Assembly: GCA_016219005.1 (NCBI GenBank)
Contig: JACRCN010000085.1
Location: 19,834-83,833, forward strand
Source of the DNA: Deltaproteobacteria bacterium
Lineage (GTDB): Bacteria > Desulfobacterota > Desulfobacteria > Desulfobacterales > SpSt-501
DNA length: 64,000 bases
Reading direction: 5' to 3'
Shown here: positions 15,667 to 24,508 of the stretch, piece by piece
Layout: the number at the start of each line of letters is the position of its first letter
Position numbering within the stretch: position 1 is the stretch's first letter
Notes under the pieces: generated by a model
Database searches by the model: none
What the model was told of the DNA's origin: nothing
Seen by the model: the letters and a program-made list of their open reading frames with translations, nothing else
Translations under genes and position numbers: made by a program

Positions 15667-18510
15667 ATGATAAATGACAAATATGACAAGCTTTTCCGGC
15701 GGCTAAAGCATACCATGGGAGAATCTTGCATAGTAACCGACAAAGCTCGCCTTTTTGCCTATGGTACCAGCGCTGGTTTTTATAGTGCAGCTCCACGTTT
15801 GGTAGTTCAGGTGAATTCTGAAAATGATATCAGGGAAGTCATGGCTGCCTGTAAGCAGTACGATATTTCCCTCACCTTCAGAGGAAGTGGCACCAGCGTA
15901 TCCGGTCAGAGCCTTTCGGATTCAGTTCTCGTTCTAATTCAAGATGGTTGGAAAAAATGTGAGGTTACGAACGATGGAGAGAGCATTTCCCTTGGAGTGC
16001 AAACAACCGGAGGAGAAGCAAACGATGCGCTTCGTCCCTTCGGAAGAAAGATCGGACCGGATCCAGCCTCTATTAAAATAGCCACTATCGCAGGTATTGT
16101 TTCCAACAATTCATCCGGGCCAACATGCGGAACCGCTCTCAATGCCTGGACCACCATTGAGGGAATACGAATACTGCTTGCCGATGGAACTGTTTTGGAC
16201 ACAAGGGATGAAACGAGCAGGCAGAGGTTTCTTAATACCCATGCGATTTTTGTTGAAAAACTCCTCGAGCTTGCCTGCAAGGCAAAAGAAAACTCAGAGG
16301 TCAGACAAAGAATTTTGAAAAAATACAGTATCAAAAATACCATCGGATATAGTGTCAATTCACTGGTTTCCTACGATGATCCATTCGACATCATTATGCA
16401 TCTTATGGTCGGGTCTGAGGGGACCTTGGCATTCATATCAGAAGTTACCCTGAAAACCGTTGAAGATCTTCCGGAAAAAGCAACTTCACTTATGGCCTTT
16501 GAGAATGCAGAGATAGCCTGTGAAGCCCTTCTAATTCTGAAGCAACATCGGGTGGCTGCTGCGGAATTCATGGACCGGCGCACTATTGCCGCCATAGAAG
16601 ACCTCTCGGGAATACCACCTTTTCTTAGGGAGTTAGGCCCCAATGCGGTGACGCTTCTGGTTGAAACGCGCGCACAAACCCGAGAACAATTGCAGCTACA
16701 AACGCAGGCTATAATTCAAGCTTTGGATCAGCTTCCGAAGCCGGTTCCAATTTCCTTCTGTTTTGAGGTGGCGGAGTGCAACCGGCTTTGGGAAATTCGT
16801 GGAGGATTTGATGCCATAATCAAAGCCAAGGGTGCCCCAGGCACAGTAATGGTTGGGGAGGATGTTGCTATTCCCATCGAAATGTTGGGATCTGCACTTA
16901 AGGATTTCCGACAATTATTCGAGCGATGGGGCTACGACGAAGCCATAATTATGGGGCATGCATTGTCTGGGAACTGCCATTTTACTCTTCTACAGGATTT
17001 CAATTCTCCAGAAAACGTGGAGCGCTTCAAAGGATTTGTAGAGGATTTGGTCAATATTGTGGTTGAAAAATACGATGGTTCGCTCAAAGCCGAGCATGGC
17101 ACCGGGCGATGCATGGCCCCTTTTGTTGAAAAGGAATGGGGAAAGGCGATTTTTTCAATAATGAAGGAAATTAAATCACTCTTCGACCCTGCTGGAATAC
17201 TTAATCGAGGAGTGATTTTTACTGAAAATCTAAATGCACATATAAGCTATCTTAAACGGTATGCATTTGTTGACCCAATCGTAGACGCATGCGTCGAGTG
17301 CGGGTATTGCGAAAGAGAGTGCGTATCTCATGGACTTACATTATCCGCTCGACAGCGTGTCGCTCTCATCAGATACGTTGCATGGCTGAGGAAGAGCGGT
17401 GAAGATCAGAATCTTCTAACAAACCTTGAGAAAAATCTTTCATACCTTTTGGTTGACACCTGTGCCGCATGCGGGCGGTGTGCAGCTATGTGTCCTAGCG
17501 GGATCAGTATAGGCAATTATGTCAAAAAACTCCGTGCAGGTAAACTGCGACCTGCTTCCAAATATATCGGAAACCAGTTGGCGGACCGGATAGGCGCAAT
17601 AACATCTATTGCCCGAAGTAGCCTGGCAATTGTCGCGAAATTCAAAGTGCTGAATAATTACATGCGAACCCGGATTAAATATCTGCGAAATTTCCATGGG
17701 ACAAAATCGTTCAGGCTGTTCTCCAAGCTGCCATTACCGGGAAAATGTTTGTCATTTGACAATGACCCGTTATCGAGCATTGATAAGGGCGAGGTGGTTT
17801 ATTTCCCCTCTTGTATCAACCGAATTATGGGGGCCAGCACCAAAACTCCTAACCAGGAGGACATAATCCAAATAGTCCATAGATTGTGCAATAGGGCCGG
17901 CTATAAGGTTCGGTATTGTGATAGTACCGAAAGCCTCTGTTGTGGCCTCGCCTTCGCATCCAAGGGGCATAAGGATGCAGCACAAAAATGTGAAGAGAGA
18001 CTGGCCGACGCGCTGCTGAAGATTTCCGGCGGCGGGAAAATTCCTATTCTTTGCGAAATGAGCTCCTGCCTTCTCCACATGAAGGAAACACTGCCTAAGC
18101 TTTTAAGGCTTTATGAACCTGTTGAATTTGCGATGAGTTATCTGGTTCCTCATCTTAATTTCAAAAAATCGTCCGAAACAATTGTTGTTCATCCGGTTTG
18201 CAGCACAAAGAACATGGGATTGCAAAACATGCTTGTGGAACTAGCTGCAATGTGCGCGGAGAAGGTGGTGTGTACCAAAACCAGCTGCTGTGGCTTCGCG
18301 GGAGACAAAGGGTTCACCCACCCGGAACTTAACCGCCATGGGTTAAGACATCTTGCTGAACAATTGCCAATTGATGCGAAGCGTGGGTTTTCCACAAACA
18401 GAACTTGTGAAATCGGACTTTCTGAGGAGAGTGGTATTCCATTTACGTCGATCCTCTACCTTGTGGAGGAGCGCACCCGGAGTGAGTGCTCAATCTTCAG
18501 GGCCGGGTGA
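15667..18510 (+). CDS. FAD-linked oxidase fused to Fe-S/CCG domains (D-lactate dehydrogenase type)
   Basis: About 947 residues. Order: FAD_binding_4 (vanillyl-alcohol-oxidase fold; 'SLTFRGSGTSVSGQSLSDSVLV', 'KIGPDPASIKIATIAGIVSNNSSG'), FAD-oxidase C domain to about 530, two 4Fe-4S motifs (CVECGYCERECVSHG near 544 and CAACGRCAAMCPSG near 602), then two cysteine-rich CCG regions ('CCGLAFASKG' near 762 and 'SCCGFAGDKGF' near 876). This is the D-2-hydroxyacid/D-lactate dehydrogenase (YdiJ/Dld-II) architecture, feeding electrons from a hydroxy acid into the respiratory chain. The start is uncertain: TTG 15655, GTG 15658 and ATG 15667 are in frame. Read with the upstream operon, it is a second, quinone-linked route for hydroxy acid oxidation. 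Confidence 0.9.
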   Translation: MINDKYDKLFRRLKHTMGESCIVTDKARLFAYGTSAGFYSAAPRLVVQVNSENDIREVMAACKQYDISLTFRGSGTSVSGQSLSDSVLVLIQDGWKKCEVTNDGESISLGVQTTGGEANDALRPFGRKIGPDPASIKIATIAGIVSNNSSGPTCGTALNAWTTIEGIRILLADGTVLDTRDETSRQRFLNTHAIFVEKLLELACKAKENSEVRQRILKKYSIKNTIGYSVNSLVSYDDPFDIIMHLMVGSEGTLAFISEVTLKTVEDLPEKATSLMAFENAEIACEALLILKQHRVAAAEFMDRRTIAAIEDLSGIPPFLRELGPNAVTLLVETRAQTREQLQLQTQAIIQALDQLPKPVPISFCFEVAECNRLWEIRGGFDAIIKAKGAPGTVMVGEDVAIPIEMLGSALKDFRQLFERWGYDEAIIMGHALSGNCHFTLLQDFNSPENVERFKGFVEDLVNIVVEKYDGSLKAEHGTGRCMAPFVEKEWGKAIFSIMKEIKSLFDPAGILNRGVIFTENLNAHISYLKRYAFVDPIVDACVECGYCERECVSHGLTLSARQRVALIRYVAWLRKSGEDQNLLTNLEKNLSYLLVDTCAACGRCAAMCPSGISIGNYVKKLRAGKLRPASKYIGNQLADRIGAITSIARSSLAIVAKFKVLNNYMRTRIKYLRNFHGTKSFRLFSKLPLPGKCLSFDNDPLSSIDKGEVVYFPSCINRIMGASTKTPNQEDIIQIVHRLCNRAGYKVRYCDSTESLCCGLAFASKGHKDAAQKCEERLADALLKISGGGKIPILCEMSSCLLHMKETLPKLLRLYEPVEFAMSYLVPHLNFKKSSETIVVHPVCSTKNMGLQNMLVELAAMCAEKVVCTKTSCCGFAGDKGFTHPELNRHGLRHLAEQLPIDAKRGFSTNRTCEIGLSEESGIPFTSILYLVEERTRSECSIFRAG

Positions 18511-18633
18511 ACGACCGCGGCTTTATTTTATTGTATTCAAATGGCGCGCACCTGCGAAATCGGCAGATAGCGGCAGTCTATTTTCTATCCCCGCCTGGGG
18601 ACATCTGCCATACGAAAGAATAGGGAGAAACTC

Positions 18634-19509
18634 ATGTTTAAGGGTGCGCTGGCGGCAATTGTAACACCATTTAAAGAAGGCCGGGTAGATGAAGAGACAT
18701 TTCGAGAATTAATAGAATTTCAGATTGCCAACGGTAGCGATGGGGTTGTTCCCTGTGGAACGACCGGCGAATCCGCAACGTTAAGCTATTCAGAGCACGA
18801 ACGTATAATCGAAATCGCTGTGGAGCAAGTCAATAACCGCGTTTCCGTTATTGCAGGAACAGGCTCCAACAACACGGAAGAAGCCATTCGCCTGACAAAA
18901 CACGCCAAAACTGCTGGTGCAGACGGTGCTCTCCTGATCAGCCCTTACTATAATAAACCAACTCAAGAGGGTCTCTATCAGCACTACGAAAAAGTGGCAA
19001 AGTCAGTGGATCTCCCCTTGGTGATCTACAATGTCCCGGGCCGGACCGCTGTCAATATCGACCCCGATACGCTTGCCAGACTTGCGGAAATCGAAACTAT
19101 CGTGGCCGTAAAGGAAGCATCCGGCAGCATGAAACAGATTACGGACATTATCGCGCGCTGCGGGGAAGACCTGGCTGTGCTGTCGGGTGAAGATTTTCTT
19201 ACGCTTCCGGTGCTGTGCGTCGGGGGTAAGGGAGTTATTTCCGTAGTCTCCAATATCGCGCCGCGAGATATGTCCAATCTGTGTAAGTTCTTCTTTGAAG
19301 GGAGATTCGAGGAAGCACGGAAGCTCTATTATCGGCTGCTGCCCATTTGCCATGCGGTCTTTTTCGAAACAAATCCGACGCCGGTAAAGACCGCCCTGGC
19401 AATGATGAAAAAGATCGATAGCGACGAGGTGCGTCTGCCGTTGTCACCTATGCTGGGGGCGAACCGCGAAAAGCTAAGGCAAGAGCTGCAAGCATATGGC
19501 CTACTGTAG
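18634..19509 (+). CDS. dapA: 4-hydroxy-tetrahydrodipicolinate synthase
   Basis: 291 residues, the canonical length, with AGGGAGAAA before the ATG. It has 'GALAAIVTPFKEGRVDEETFRELIEFQIANGSDGVVPCGTTGESATLS', 'LLISPYYNKPTQEGLYQHYEKVAKSVDLPLVIYNVPGRTAVNI' with the Tyr and the Arg of YNVPGR, and 'IVAVKEASGSMKQI' with the Schiff-base Lys. All residues used by true DapA are present, unlike the aldolase at 10577. It condenses pyruvate and aspartate semialdehyde in lysine synthesis. It stands apart from other lysine genes, so a catabolic aldolase role cannot be excluded. Confidence 0.92.
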   Translation: MFKGALAAIVTPFKEGRVDEETFRELIEFQIANGSDGVVPCGTTGESATLSYSEHERIIEIAVEQVNNRVSVIAGTGSNNTEEAIRLTKHAKTAGADGALLISPYYNKPTQEGLYQHYEKVAKSVDLPLVIYNVPGRTAVNIDPDTLARLAEIETIVAVKEASGSMKQITDIIARCGEDLAVLSGEDFLTLPVLCVGGKGVISVVSNIAPRDMSNLCKFFFEGRFEEARKLYYRLLPICHAVFFETNPTPVKTALAMMKKIDSDEVRLPLSPMLGANREKLRQELQAYGLL

Positions 19510-19817
19510 AGTTCGGTTGATGATGTTCCGGTTTGCCAGCCAGAATTCAACGTTCGTGCCTGCAATTGTCAAGGTGAATGAAATCGAAGCTATTTTGTAG
19601 TTGCAACCGGCTTAGCGCGCCATATATCGGCGATATATGAACTCGGAAAATGTCTCGCCAGGTTGGTATCGGCTGACCCGGTTTATTTGCCGGCATGCAG
19701 GGGATTCGGCTTTCGAAAGCACGCGGTTTGCAGGGCGGGAAATCTATGCTCGCCGAACGATTACAGATCGAAACATGTGGTTTTTACCTGGAGCTTTGAG
19801 CCATCGATTCTGGGCGG
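19510..19817. other. Intergenic region with a perfect palindrome
   Basis: No coding signal is evident between dapA and the convergent receiver-domain gene. The one striking element is CATATATCG-G-CGATATATG at 19621-19639, two perfect 9-bp arms around one base, i.e. a dyad of operator size. No terminator with a U-run is visible. Confidence 0.6.
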
Positions 19818-20267
19818 TTATAGCCTGGAAATGCTTTGGGCGAGGGATGGGTCCCGTAGCAGCTTTTTGGCGAAGTTCAGATACTTGGACGTGATGGCGC
19901 GCACGGCGAGTTGCAGCGCGTAAGGCTTGACGGGCTTTTCCAGAAGGTAGGCCACGTTCGACGCCAGGCACATGTTCACCACGTCTTCGCTGGCCTTGCC
20001 GCTGATCATGATGGCATCCTCATGCACCGATGGAAATTTTTTTTCGATCGAGTCGAGGAAGAAAAACCCGCTCATGCCCTTCAGGAAAACGTCAACCACG
20101 AAGATGGCCACCCCGGTGTCGCGTTTCAGGCAGTCGTCGATGGCTTTTTCCGCTTTCGAGAAGCAGACCACATCGCCCCAGCTGTAAAAGGTTTCGATCA
20201 GCTCCTTGAGCACCTGGCTGATGCCCGGGTCATCGTCGAGAACAATCACATCCAGGCCGTCCGACAT
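19818..20267 (-). CDS. Single-domain response regulator (CheY-like receiver)
   Basis: 149 residues from the ATG preceded by GGGGAGG; an upstream in-frame start would add ten unlikely residues. The receiver fold is clear: acidic pocket 'VIVLDDDPGISQVL', phospho-acceptor Asp in 'AIFVVDVFLKGMSGFFFLDSI', 'AIMISGKASEDVV' and 'AYLLEKPVKPYALQLAV' with the KP lysine. There is no output domain. The stop of the NtrC-like gene falls just 27 bp upstream, so the two are co-transcribed. A matching histidine kinase is not in the window. Confidence 0.88.
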   Translation of the reverse strand: MSDGLDVIVLDDDPGISQVLKELIETFYSWGDVVCFSKAEKAIDDCLKRDTGVAIFVVDVFLKGMSGFFFLDSIEKKFPSVHEDAIMISGKASEDVVNMCLASNVAYLLEKPVKPYALQLAVRAITSKYLNFAKKLLRDPSLAQSISRL

Positions 20268-20293
20268 TGTCTTGCCTCCCCGCTTACCGCGTG

Positions 20294-21694
20294 TCAATTC
20301 AGATCGTATTTTTTATCGATGAGATTGTACTTCTCCAGCTTCCGGTAGATCGTTGATGGGTTGATGCCGAGAATCTTGGCCGCTTTGGGGCGGTTGCCTC
20401 GCGTCACCTCCAGGACCCGCTCGATGTGGTGCCGCTCGAGTTCTTCCAGCGTAAGCAGCTCCACGTTCCGGCGGCGTTCGGGTCCCTCGTAAGGCAGCAG
20501 CATGCGCGCCGCCGCGAGGGAGAGTTGCTTTCCTTTTTCGAGCAGCGCTGCGGACGCGATCATGTTTTCGAGCTCGCGCACGTTGCCCGGGAACTCGTAG
20601 CCGAGTAGGCGCTCTGCCAAATCCGGGGCGATGTCGATGATTTTTTTGCGGTTGGACTTCGAATGTATCCTCAGAAAATGCCGGGCCAGCGGCAGGATGT
20701 CCCGTTTGCGGTCCCGCAAGGGCGGGATTTTGATGTTGTACATGTTGATGCGGTAGAACAAGTCGGCGCGAAAGCGTCCGTTGAGGATCTCTTCGCCGAT
20801 GTCGCGGTTGGTGGCGGCGATGATGCGCACGTCCACGCTGCGTATTTCGGTGCTTCCCAGCCGGTAGAACTCGCGTTCCTCGATGACGCGCAGCAGCTTG
20901 GCCTGCAGCGCGGGGTCCAACTCCGTGATTTCGTCCAGGAACAGCGTCCCGCCGCTGGCGGCTTCGAAGAAACCGCGGCGGTCGGTGCCCGCATCGGTGT
21001 AAGCCCCCTTGGCGTGCCCGAAGAACTCGTCTTCGAAGATGGTTTTGCTGAAGGATGCCATGTTGACGGCGCAAAACGGCGCTACGGACCGGTGGCTGAG
21101 CCGATGGATCACCCGGGCCAGCATTTCCTTGCCGGTGCCGGACTCCCCGTTGATGACGACACTGTAGTCGGTGCCGGCGACCGCCTCCACCTGATGAAAG
21201 ATAAGGGCCATGGCCTCGTCGGCGGCGATGATGGAAGCAAACGCCTCCGGGTGCTTCAAATTCGCGAACAGCTTGGTGTGTCCCAGGCGGGCCAGCTCGT
21301 CGCGGAAGCGGTGCTTTTCGAGGTTGCCCTGCACCAGGGCCACGAGCCTGTCGCTGTTGAGCGGCTTGACCAGATAGTCGCTGGCGCCGGAACTCATGGC
21401 TTTCACCGCCGTGGAAACGTCGTCGATGGCGCTGACGATGAAACAGTCGACATCGGGAAATTCGTCCTGGATCTGCTGCAAGACCTCCATCCCGCCCAGA
21501 TGCGGCATTATGAGGTCCAGAAGGACGATCTGAAATCGGGCGGTGCGGAGCAGATCGAGCACCCGCCGGCTGTCGGAGAGCAGGGCCGGATCAGGCAGAC
21601 CCGCACTGATCAGGGTGGCCCGGATGCTGAGCAGGAGCCCCTCATCGTCGTCCACGACCAGTATGGGTGTATTTTGGGCTGGGATGGATTCCAT
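20294..21694 (-). CDS. NtrC-family response regulator with an unusual sigma-54 contact loop
   Basis: 466 residues: receiver (Asp60 in 'IVLLDLIMPHLGG'), AAA+ domain with Walker A GESGTGKE at 183-190 and Walker B LFLDE near 251-255, and a Fis-type HTH ('NRPKAAKILGINPSTIYRKLEKYNLI'). The GAFTGA loop that contacts sigma-54 reads GAYTDA (230-235), and the preceding stretch 'NMASFSKTIFEDEFFGHAKG' also departs from the usual 'NCAAIPE' form. It may still activate sigma-54 with altered contacts, or it may act independently of sigma-54. It is followed by the single receiver gene. Such regulators often control exopolysaccharide/PEP-CTERM loci. Confidence 0.9.
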   Translation of the reverse strand: MESIPAQNTPILVVDDDEGLLLSIRATLISAGLPDPALLSDSRRVLDLLRTARFQIVLLDLIMPHLGGMEVLQQIQDEFPDVDCFIVSAIDDVSTAVKAMSSGASDYLVKPLNSDRLVALVQGNLEKHRFRDELARLGHTKLFANLKHPEAFASIIAADEAMALIFHQVEAVAGTDYSVVINGESGTGKEMLARVIHRLSHRSVAPFCAVNMASFSKTIFEDEFFGHAKGAYTDAGTDRRGFFEAASGGTLFLDEITELDPALQAKLLRVIEEREFYRLGSTEIRSVDVRIIAATNRDIGEEILNGRFRADLFYRINMYNIKIPPLRDRKRDILPLARHFLRIHSKSNRKKIIDIAPDLAERLLGYEFPGNVRELENMIASAALLEKGKQLSLAAARMLLPYEGPERRRNVELLTLEELERHHIERVLEVTRGNRPKAAKILGINPSTIYRKLEKYNLIDKKYDLN

Positions 21695-21949
21695 AGGAGC
21701 GAAGACGAAAAATCACCTCGTCGGGAACGTCGGCCGGACCGCATGGCCTTCGGACCGAATTGGGTGCCGGTCCGGAGAATCGACGCACCTTAAAGTGAAC
21801 CCGGCGCTTTTCTGCTATCTTAAATCTAAACCGGAAAACAGTCAAGCATCGGCGCCGGTAAGACCATTGAATAGTAATCTGTTATCATGATAGTGCAAAA
21901 AATTTTATCTGCGGTGGATCAGGCGGGCGCCGTCTTTTCGGAAGCGGTG

Positions 21950-22828
21950 TCAGGCGAGCAAACGGTCGATGGTTTGCTCGACGCTCTCCTGCCATGGCTT
22001 GAGGTTGATGCCGAAGCCGGCCTGGATGCGGCTGCAATCCAGCGCTGAAAATACCGGCCGGCAGGCGGCGGTGGGATATTCCCGGGTGGCAATCGGCACC
22101 ACGCGGTAGGTCTCAATGTGTCGCCGTGCCGTCAGCGTCTGGAGGATGTGGCGGGCGAACCCGAACCAGGACGTGATGCCCCGGCCGCAGTAATGGTAGG
22201 TCCCCCAGGGGATCTCGTCGCCGGAGCGCAGCCGGCCCGCGATCGACAGGAGGGCTTCGGCGAAGTCTGCCGCGCAGGTGGGGGAGCCGACCTGGTCGTC
22301 GACGATGCGCAGCTCTCTTCCCTCCGCGGCCAGCCGCAGGATTGTCCGGACGAAATTGCTGCCATACGGGCTGTAGAGCCATGCGGTGCGGACGATGAGG
22401 TGCTCTCGCAGCGTGCCGCGTACCGCCGCTTCGCCCTCGGCCTTGCTGCGGCCGTAAACGCCCAGCGGAGCAACGGGGTCATCCTCGACATAGGGGGTTT
22501 GCTTGCGCCCGTCGAACACGTAGTCGGTCGACACCTGGACGAGCGGGATGCCCGCCCGGTGGCAGAGACGGGCGAGGTGCGCCGGAGCCGCGGCGTTCAC
22601 GGCGAACGCCAGATCGCTTTCGGTCTCGGCCCGGTCCACCAGGGTGTAGGCGGCGGCGTTGATGACCGCCGCCGGCCGAACCGCGGCGAAGACCTCCTCG
22701 ACCCGGGCGTGATTCGTCAGGTCCATCTCCGCCAGAAGCGGGGCGGTGACGACAACGCCGCATGCGGGCGCCTGCCGGACCAGTTCGGTTCCCAGTTGGC
22801 CCTCGGCACCGGTGACCAGGATGTTCAT
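21950..22828 (-). CDS. rfbD: dTDP-4-dehydrorhamnose reductase
   Basis: 292 residues, standard RmlD/RfbD length. Rossmann glycine motif 'MNILVTGAEGQLGTELV', 'VINAAAYTLVDRAE', 'LVQVSTDYVFDGRKQTPYVEDDPVAPLGVYGRSKAEGEAAV' with the SDR catalytic Thr/Tyr-x3-Lys, and 'WLYSPYGSNFVRTILRLA'. It performs the last step of dTDP-L-rhamnose synthesis using NAD(P)H. rfbA, B and C are not adjacent. It lies on the - strand among regulator and secretion-type ATPase genes, consistent with a polysaccharide region. Confidence 0.94.
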   Translation of the reverse strand: MNILVTGAEGQLGTELVRQAPACGVVVTAPLLAEMDLTNHARVEEVFAAVRPAAVINAAAYTLVDRAETESDLAFAVNAAAPAHLARLCHRAGIPLVQVSTDYVFDGRKQTPYVEDDPVAPLGVYGRSKAEGEAAVRGTLREHLIVRTAWLYSPYGSNFVRTILRLAAEGRELRIVDDQVGSPTCAADFAEALLSIAGRLRSGDEIPWGTYHYCGRGITSWFGFARHILQTLTARRHIETYRVVPIATREYPTAACRPVFSALDCSRIQAGFGINLKPWQESVEQTIDRLLA

Positions 22829-22952
22829 GATCGGATCTCGCTTTCTTTATACGGGAGGTGAAGCCGGACGGAAATAACCTCTCCGCCTCAAGCTGCCGGT
22901 CCCACGCTTTCAGTCGTGGCGCTTTTGCGTTCAGCGGTCCATGTCGAGCGCA

Positions 22953-23327
22953 TCAGCTCTCTTCGTTCAGTTGCTTGTCCTGGTATTCGTCGTGGATGGT
23001 CTTGAGCATGTCCACCAGTTCGGCGCGAGTCAGGATCCCCTTGGCCACAAGCAGCCGGGCGAGGGCCTCCAGGTGTACCGTGGTGGAAAGCAGCAACTTC
23101 TCCAGCGCCGCGGTGCGCTCTGCCGGGGAAAGCGCATCCTCCCGCGCCGGCAGGTCTTTGTCGCGCCGGTCCCGGCCTCTGCGGCGTTCCACCCCCTCGT
23201 AGGGGGCTTTGATCCAGCGTCGGTTCAGGCCGGAGCGTCTCTCGGTCACGGACGATTCGGATGTGAAAATGCGTTTGAAGGTCATCTTTCTGAGGCCATT
23301 TTTCGGGAGGCGTGACGATCCGTTCAT
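22953..23327 (-). CDS. Hypothetical protein with two ERRxGxxRR-type motifs
   Basis: 124 residues, not recognised. The middle is rich in Arg and carries 'ERRSGLNRR' and 'EGVERRRGRDRR', short motifs common in PilZ-neighbourhood and other deltaproteobacterial proteins. The C-terminal 60 residues are predicted helical, with a winged-helix-like 'LARLLVAKGILTRAELVDMLKTIHDEYQ' segment. An ATG at 23285 is an alternative start, and neither start has a strong ribosome site. The codon pattern fits the GC-rich neighbours. Confidence 0.55.
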   Translation of the reverse strand: MNGSSRLPKNGLRKMTFKRIFTSESSVTERRSGLNRRWIKAPYEGVERRRGRDRRDKDLPAREDALSPAERTAALEKLLLSTTVHLEALARLLVAKGILTRAELVDMLKTIHDEYQDKQLNEES

Positions 23328-23517
23328 AACAGTTTATTACAAATCGTTCGGGAGGTCAAAAAAAAATGCCGGAACGCAGGCTTCCGGTGCCGGCGTGCGC
23401 GTCCCGGGCGAGGAGGACCAGCCTGTCGCACCTAGTTTAAAAACCCCTTGAACCCGGTGGGAAACGCGGCTATTAGGGATGCAAAGCGGACAAAGCTCCG
23501 AGCGGAGAGACGGCGAC

Positions 23518-24348
23518 ATGTACCTGTCCCATTATCATTTGGAAAAAGAGCCTTTTAAAAACGGTCCGGACCCGGCTTTCCTCTGGCGGGGCGGCAAGCA
23601 CGGCGAGGCCATCGCTACCCTCAGAGAAGGCATTCTGGAGCGGGACGGATGCGTGCTGCTCATCGGCGATATCGGCACCGGCAAGACGATCCTGATGCGG
23701 CATTTTGTCGCGCAGGAGAACGTTGCCGCCATTCCGCTCGCCCTGCCCGATGCCGATCTGAATGTTCTCGACTTCTACCGCTGGCTGGCCGATGAATTCG
23801 AAATGGGCCGGGGCGCGGACAATCGCGCGGGGTTTATCACGCGGTTGAAGCGGTTGCCGCAGGATTCGTTTGCGGCCTGTCGGAAGGTGCTCATCCTCAT
23901 CGAAGATGCGCAACAGCTCAACCCTGCAGTTCTCGCGGAAGCGGCGGCGCTTTGCGATTTCGAGTCGGCCGGCCGAAAGCGGCTGAAGACGGTTTTCGTG
24001 GCCCCGCTGGAGTTCGACGAGATGCTGCGGCAGGGGGCAAACCGCGCCGTGCTCGCGGCGATCACAACCCGCTGCCGCCTGGAGCCTTTGGCGGAGGAAG
24101 AGACCGCGCACTATATCGCCCATCGTCTGAAGGCGGCCGGCGCTGGAGCCCAGATATTCGGGGTCGACGCAGTGCACGAGGTCTTCGTCCTGTCCAAGGG
24201 GGTCCCCCGGCTGATCAACCTCGTGTGCGACCACGCTTTGCTCTATGGCTATAGCGGCGATCTGAGGGTGATCGATGCCGGCGTCGTCAGGGACTGCCGC
24301 CGCGACCTCGCTGTGGCCCTGGGCTTGGAAGAAGGCTCGCCCGCCTGA
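23518..24348 (+). CDS. ExeA/PEP-CTERM-locus-type secretion ATPase, probably frameshifted at its C-terminus
   Basis: 276 residues from ATG 23518 ('MYLSHYHLEKEPF', preceded by GGAGAG); an ATG at 23479 is in frame but off-family. AAA+ ATPase with Walker A GDIGTGKT at 50-57, Walker B 'VLILIEDAQQL' and 'RCRLEPLAEEETAHYIAHRLKAAG', as in ExeA and the putative secretion ATPases of PEP-CTERM loci. The family usually continues into a Pro/Ala/Arg linker and a membrane helix. Here that tail ('TTPAPAAGG..', then 'ITSAVALGAVGLTLVLSL') lies in the +1 frame up to 24490, so a frameshift near 24300-24348 is likely. Confidence 0.85.
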   Translation: MYLSHYHLEKEPFKNGPDPAFLWRGGKHGEAIATLREGILERDGCVLLIGDIGTGKTILMRHFVAQENVAAIPLALPDADLNVLDFYRWLADEFEMGRGADNRAGFITRLKRLPQDSFAACRKVLILIEDAQQLNPAVLAEAAALCDFESAGRKRLKTVFVAPLEFDEMLRQGANRAVLAAITTRCRLEPLAEEETAHYIAHRLKAAGAGAQIFGVDAVHEVFVLSKGVPRLINLVCDHALLYGYSGDLRVIDAGVVRDCRRDLAVALGLEEGSPA

Positions 24349-24508
24349 ATGCGGCGGCCCATCCACGACTCCGGCGCCGGCTGCCGGTGGCCGGCGGCCG
24401 GGACGCCGCTCCAGCGCATTGCGGATGTGGATCACCTCGGCCGTGGCGCTCGGGGCGGTGGGCTTGACGCTGGTCTTGAGCCTGCGATAGAAGCGGAACG
24501 GGGAGGGG

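Noticed and set aside
20313..21074. Long alternate-frame reading frame inside the NtrC-like gene
   Set aside because: High-GC shadow of the real gene in another frame, with low-complexity Arg/Ala/His composition.
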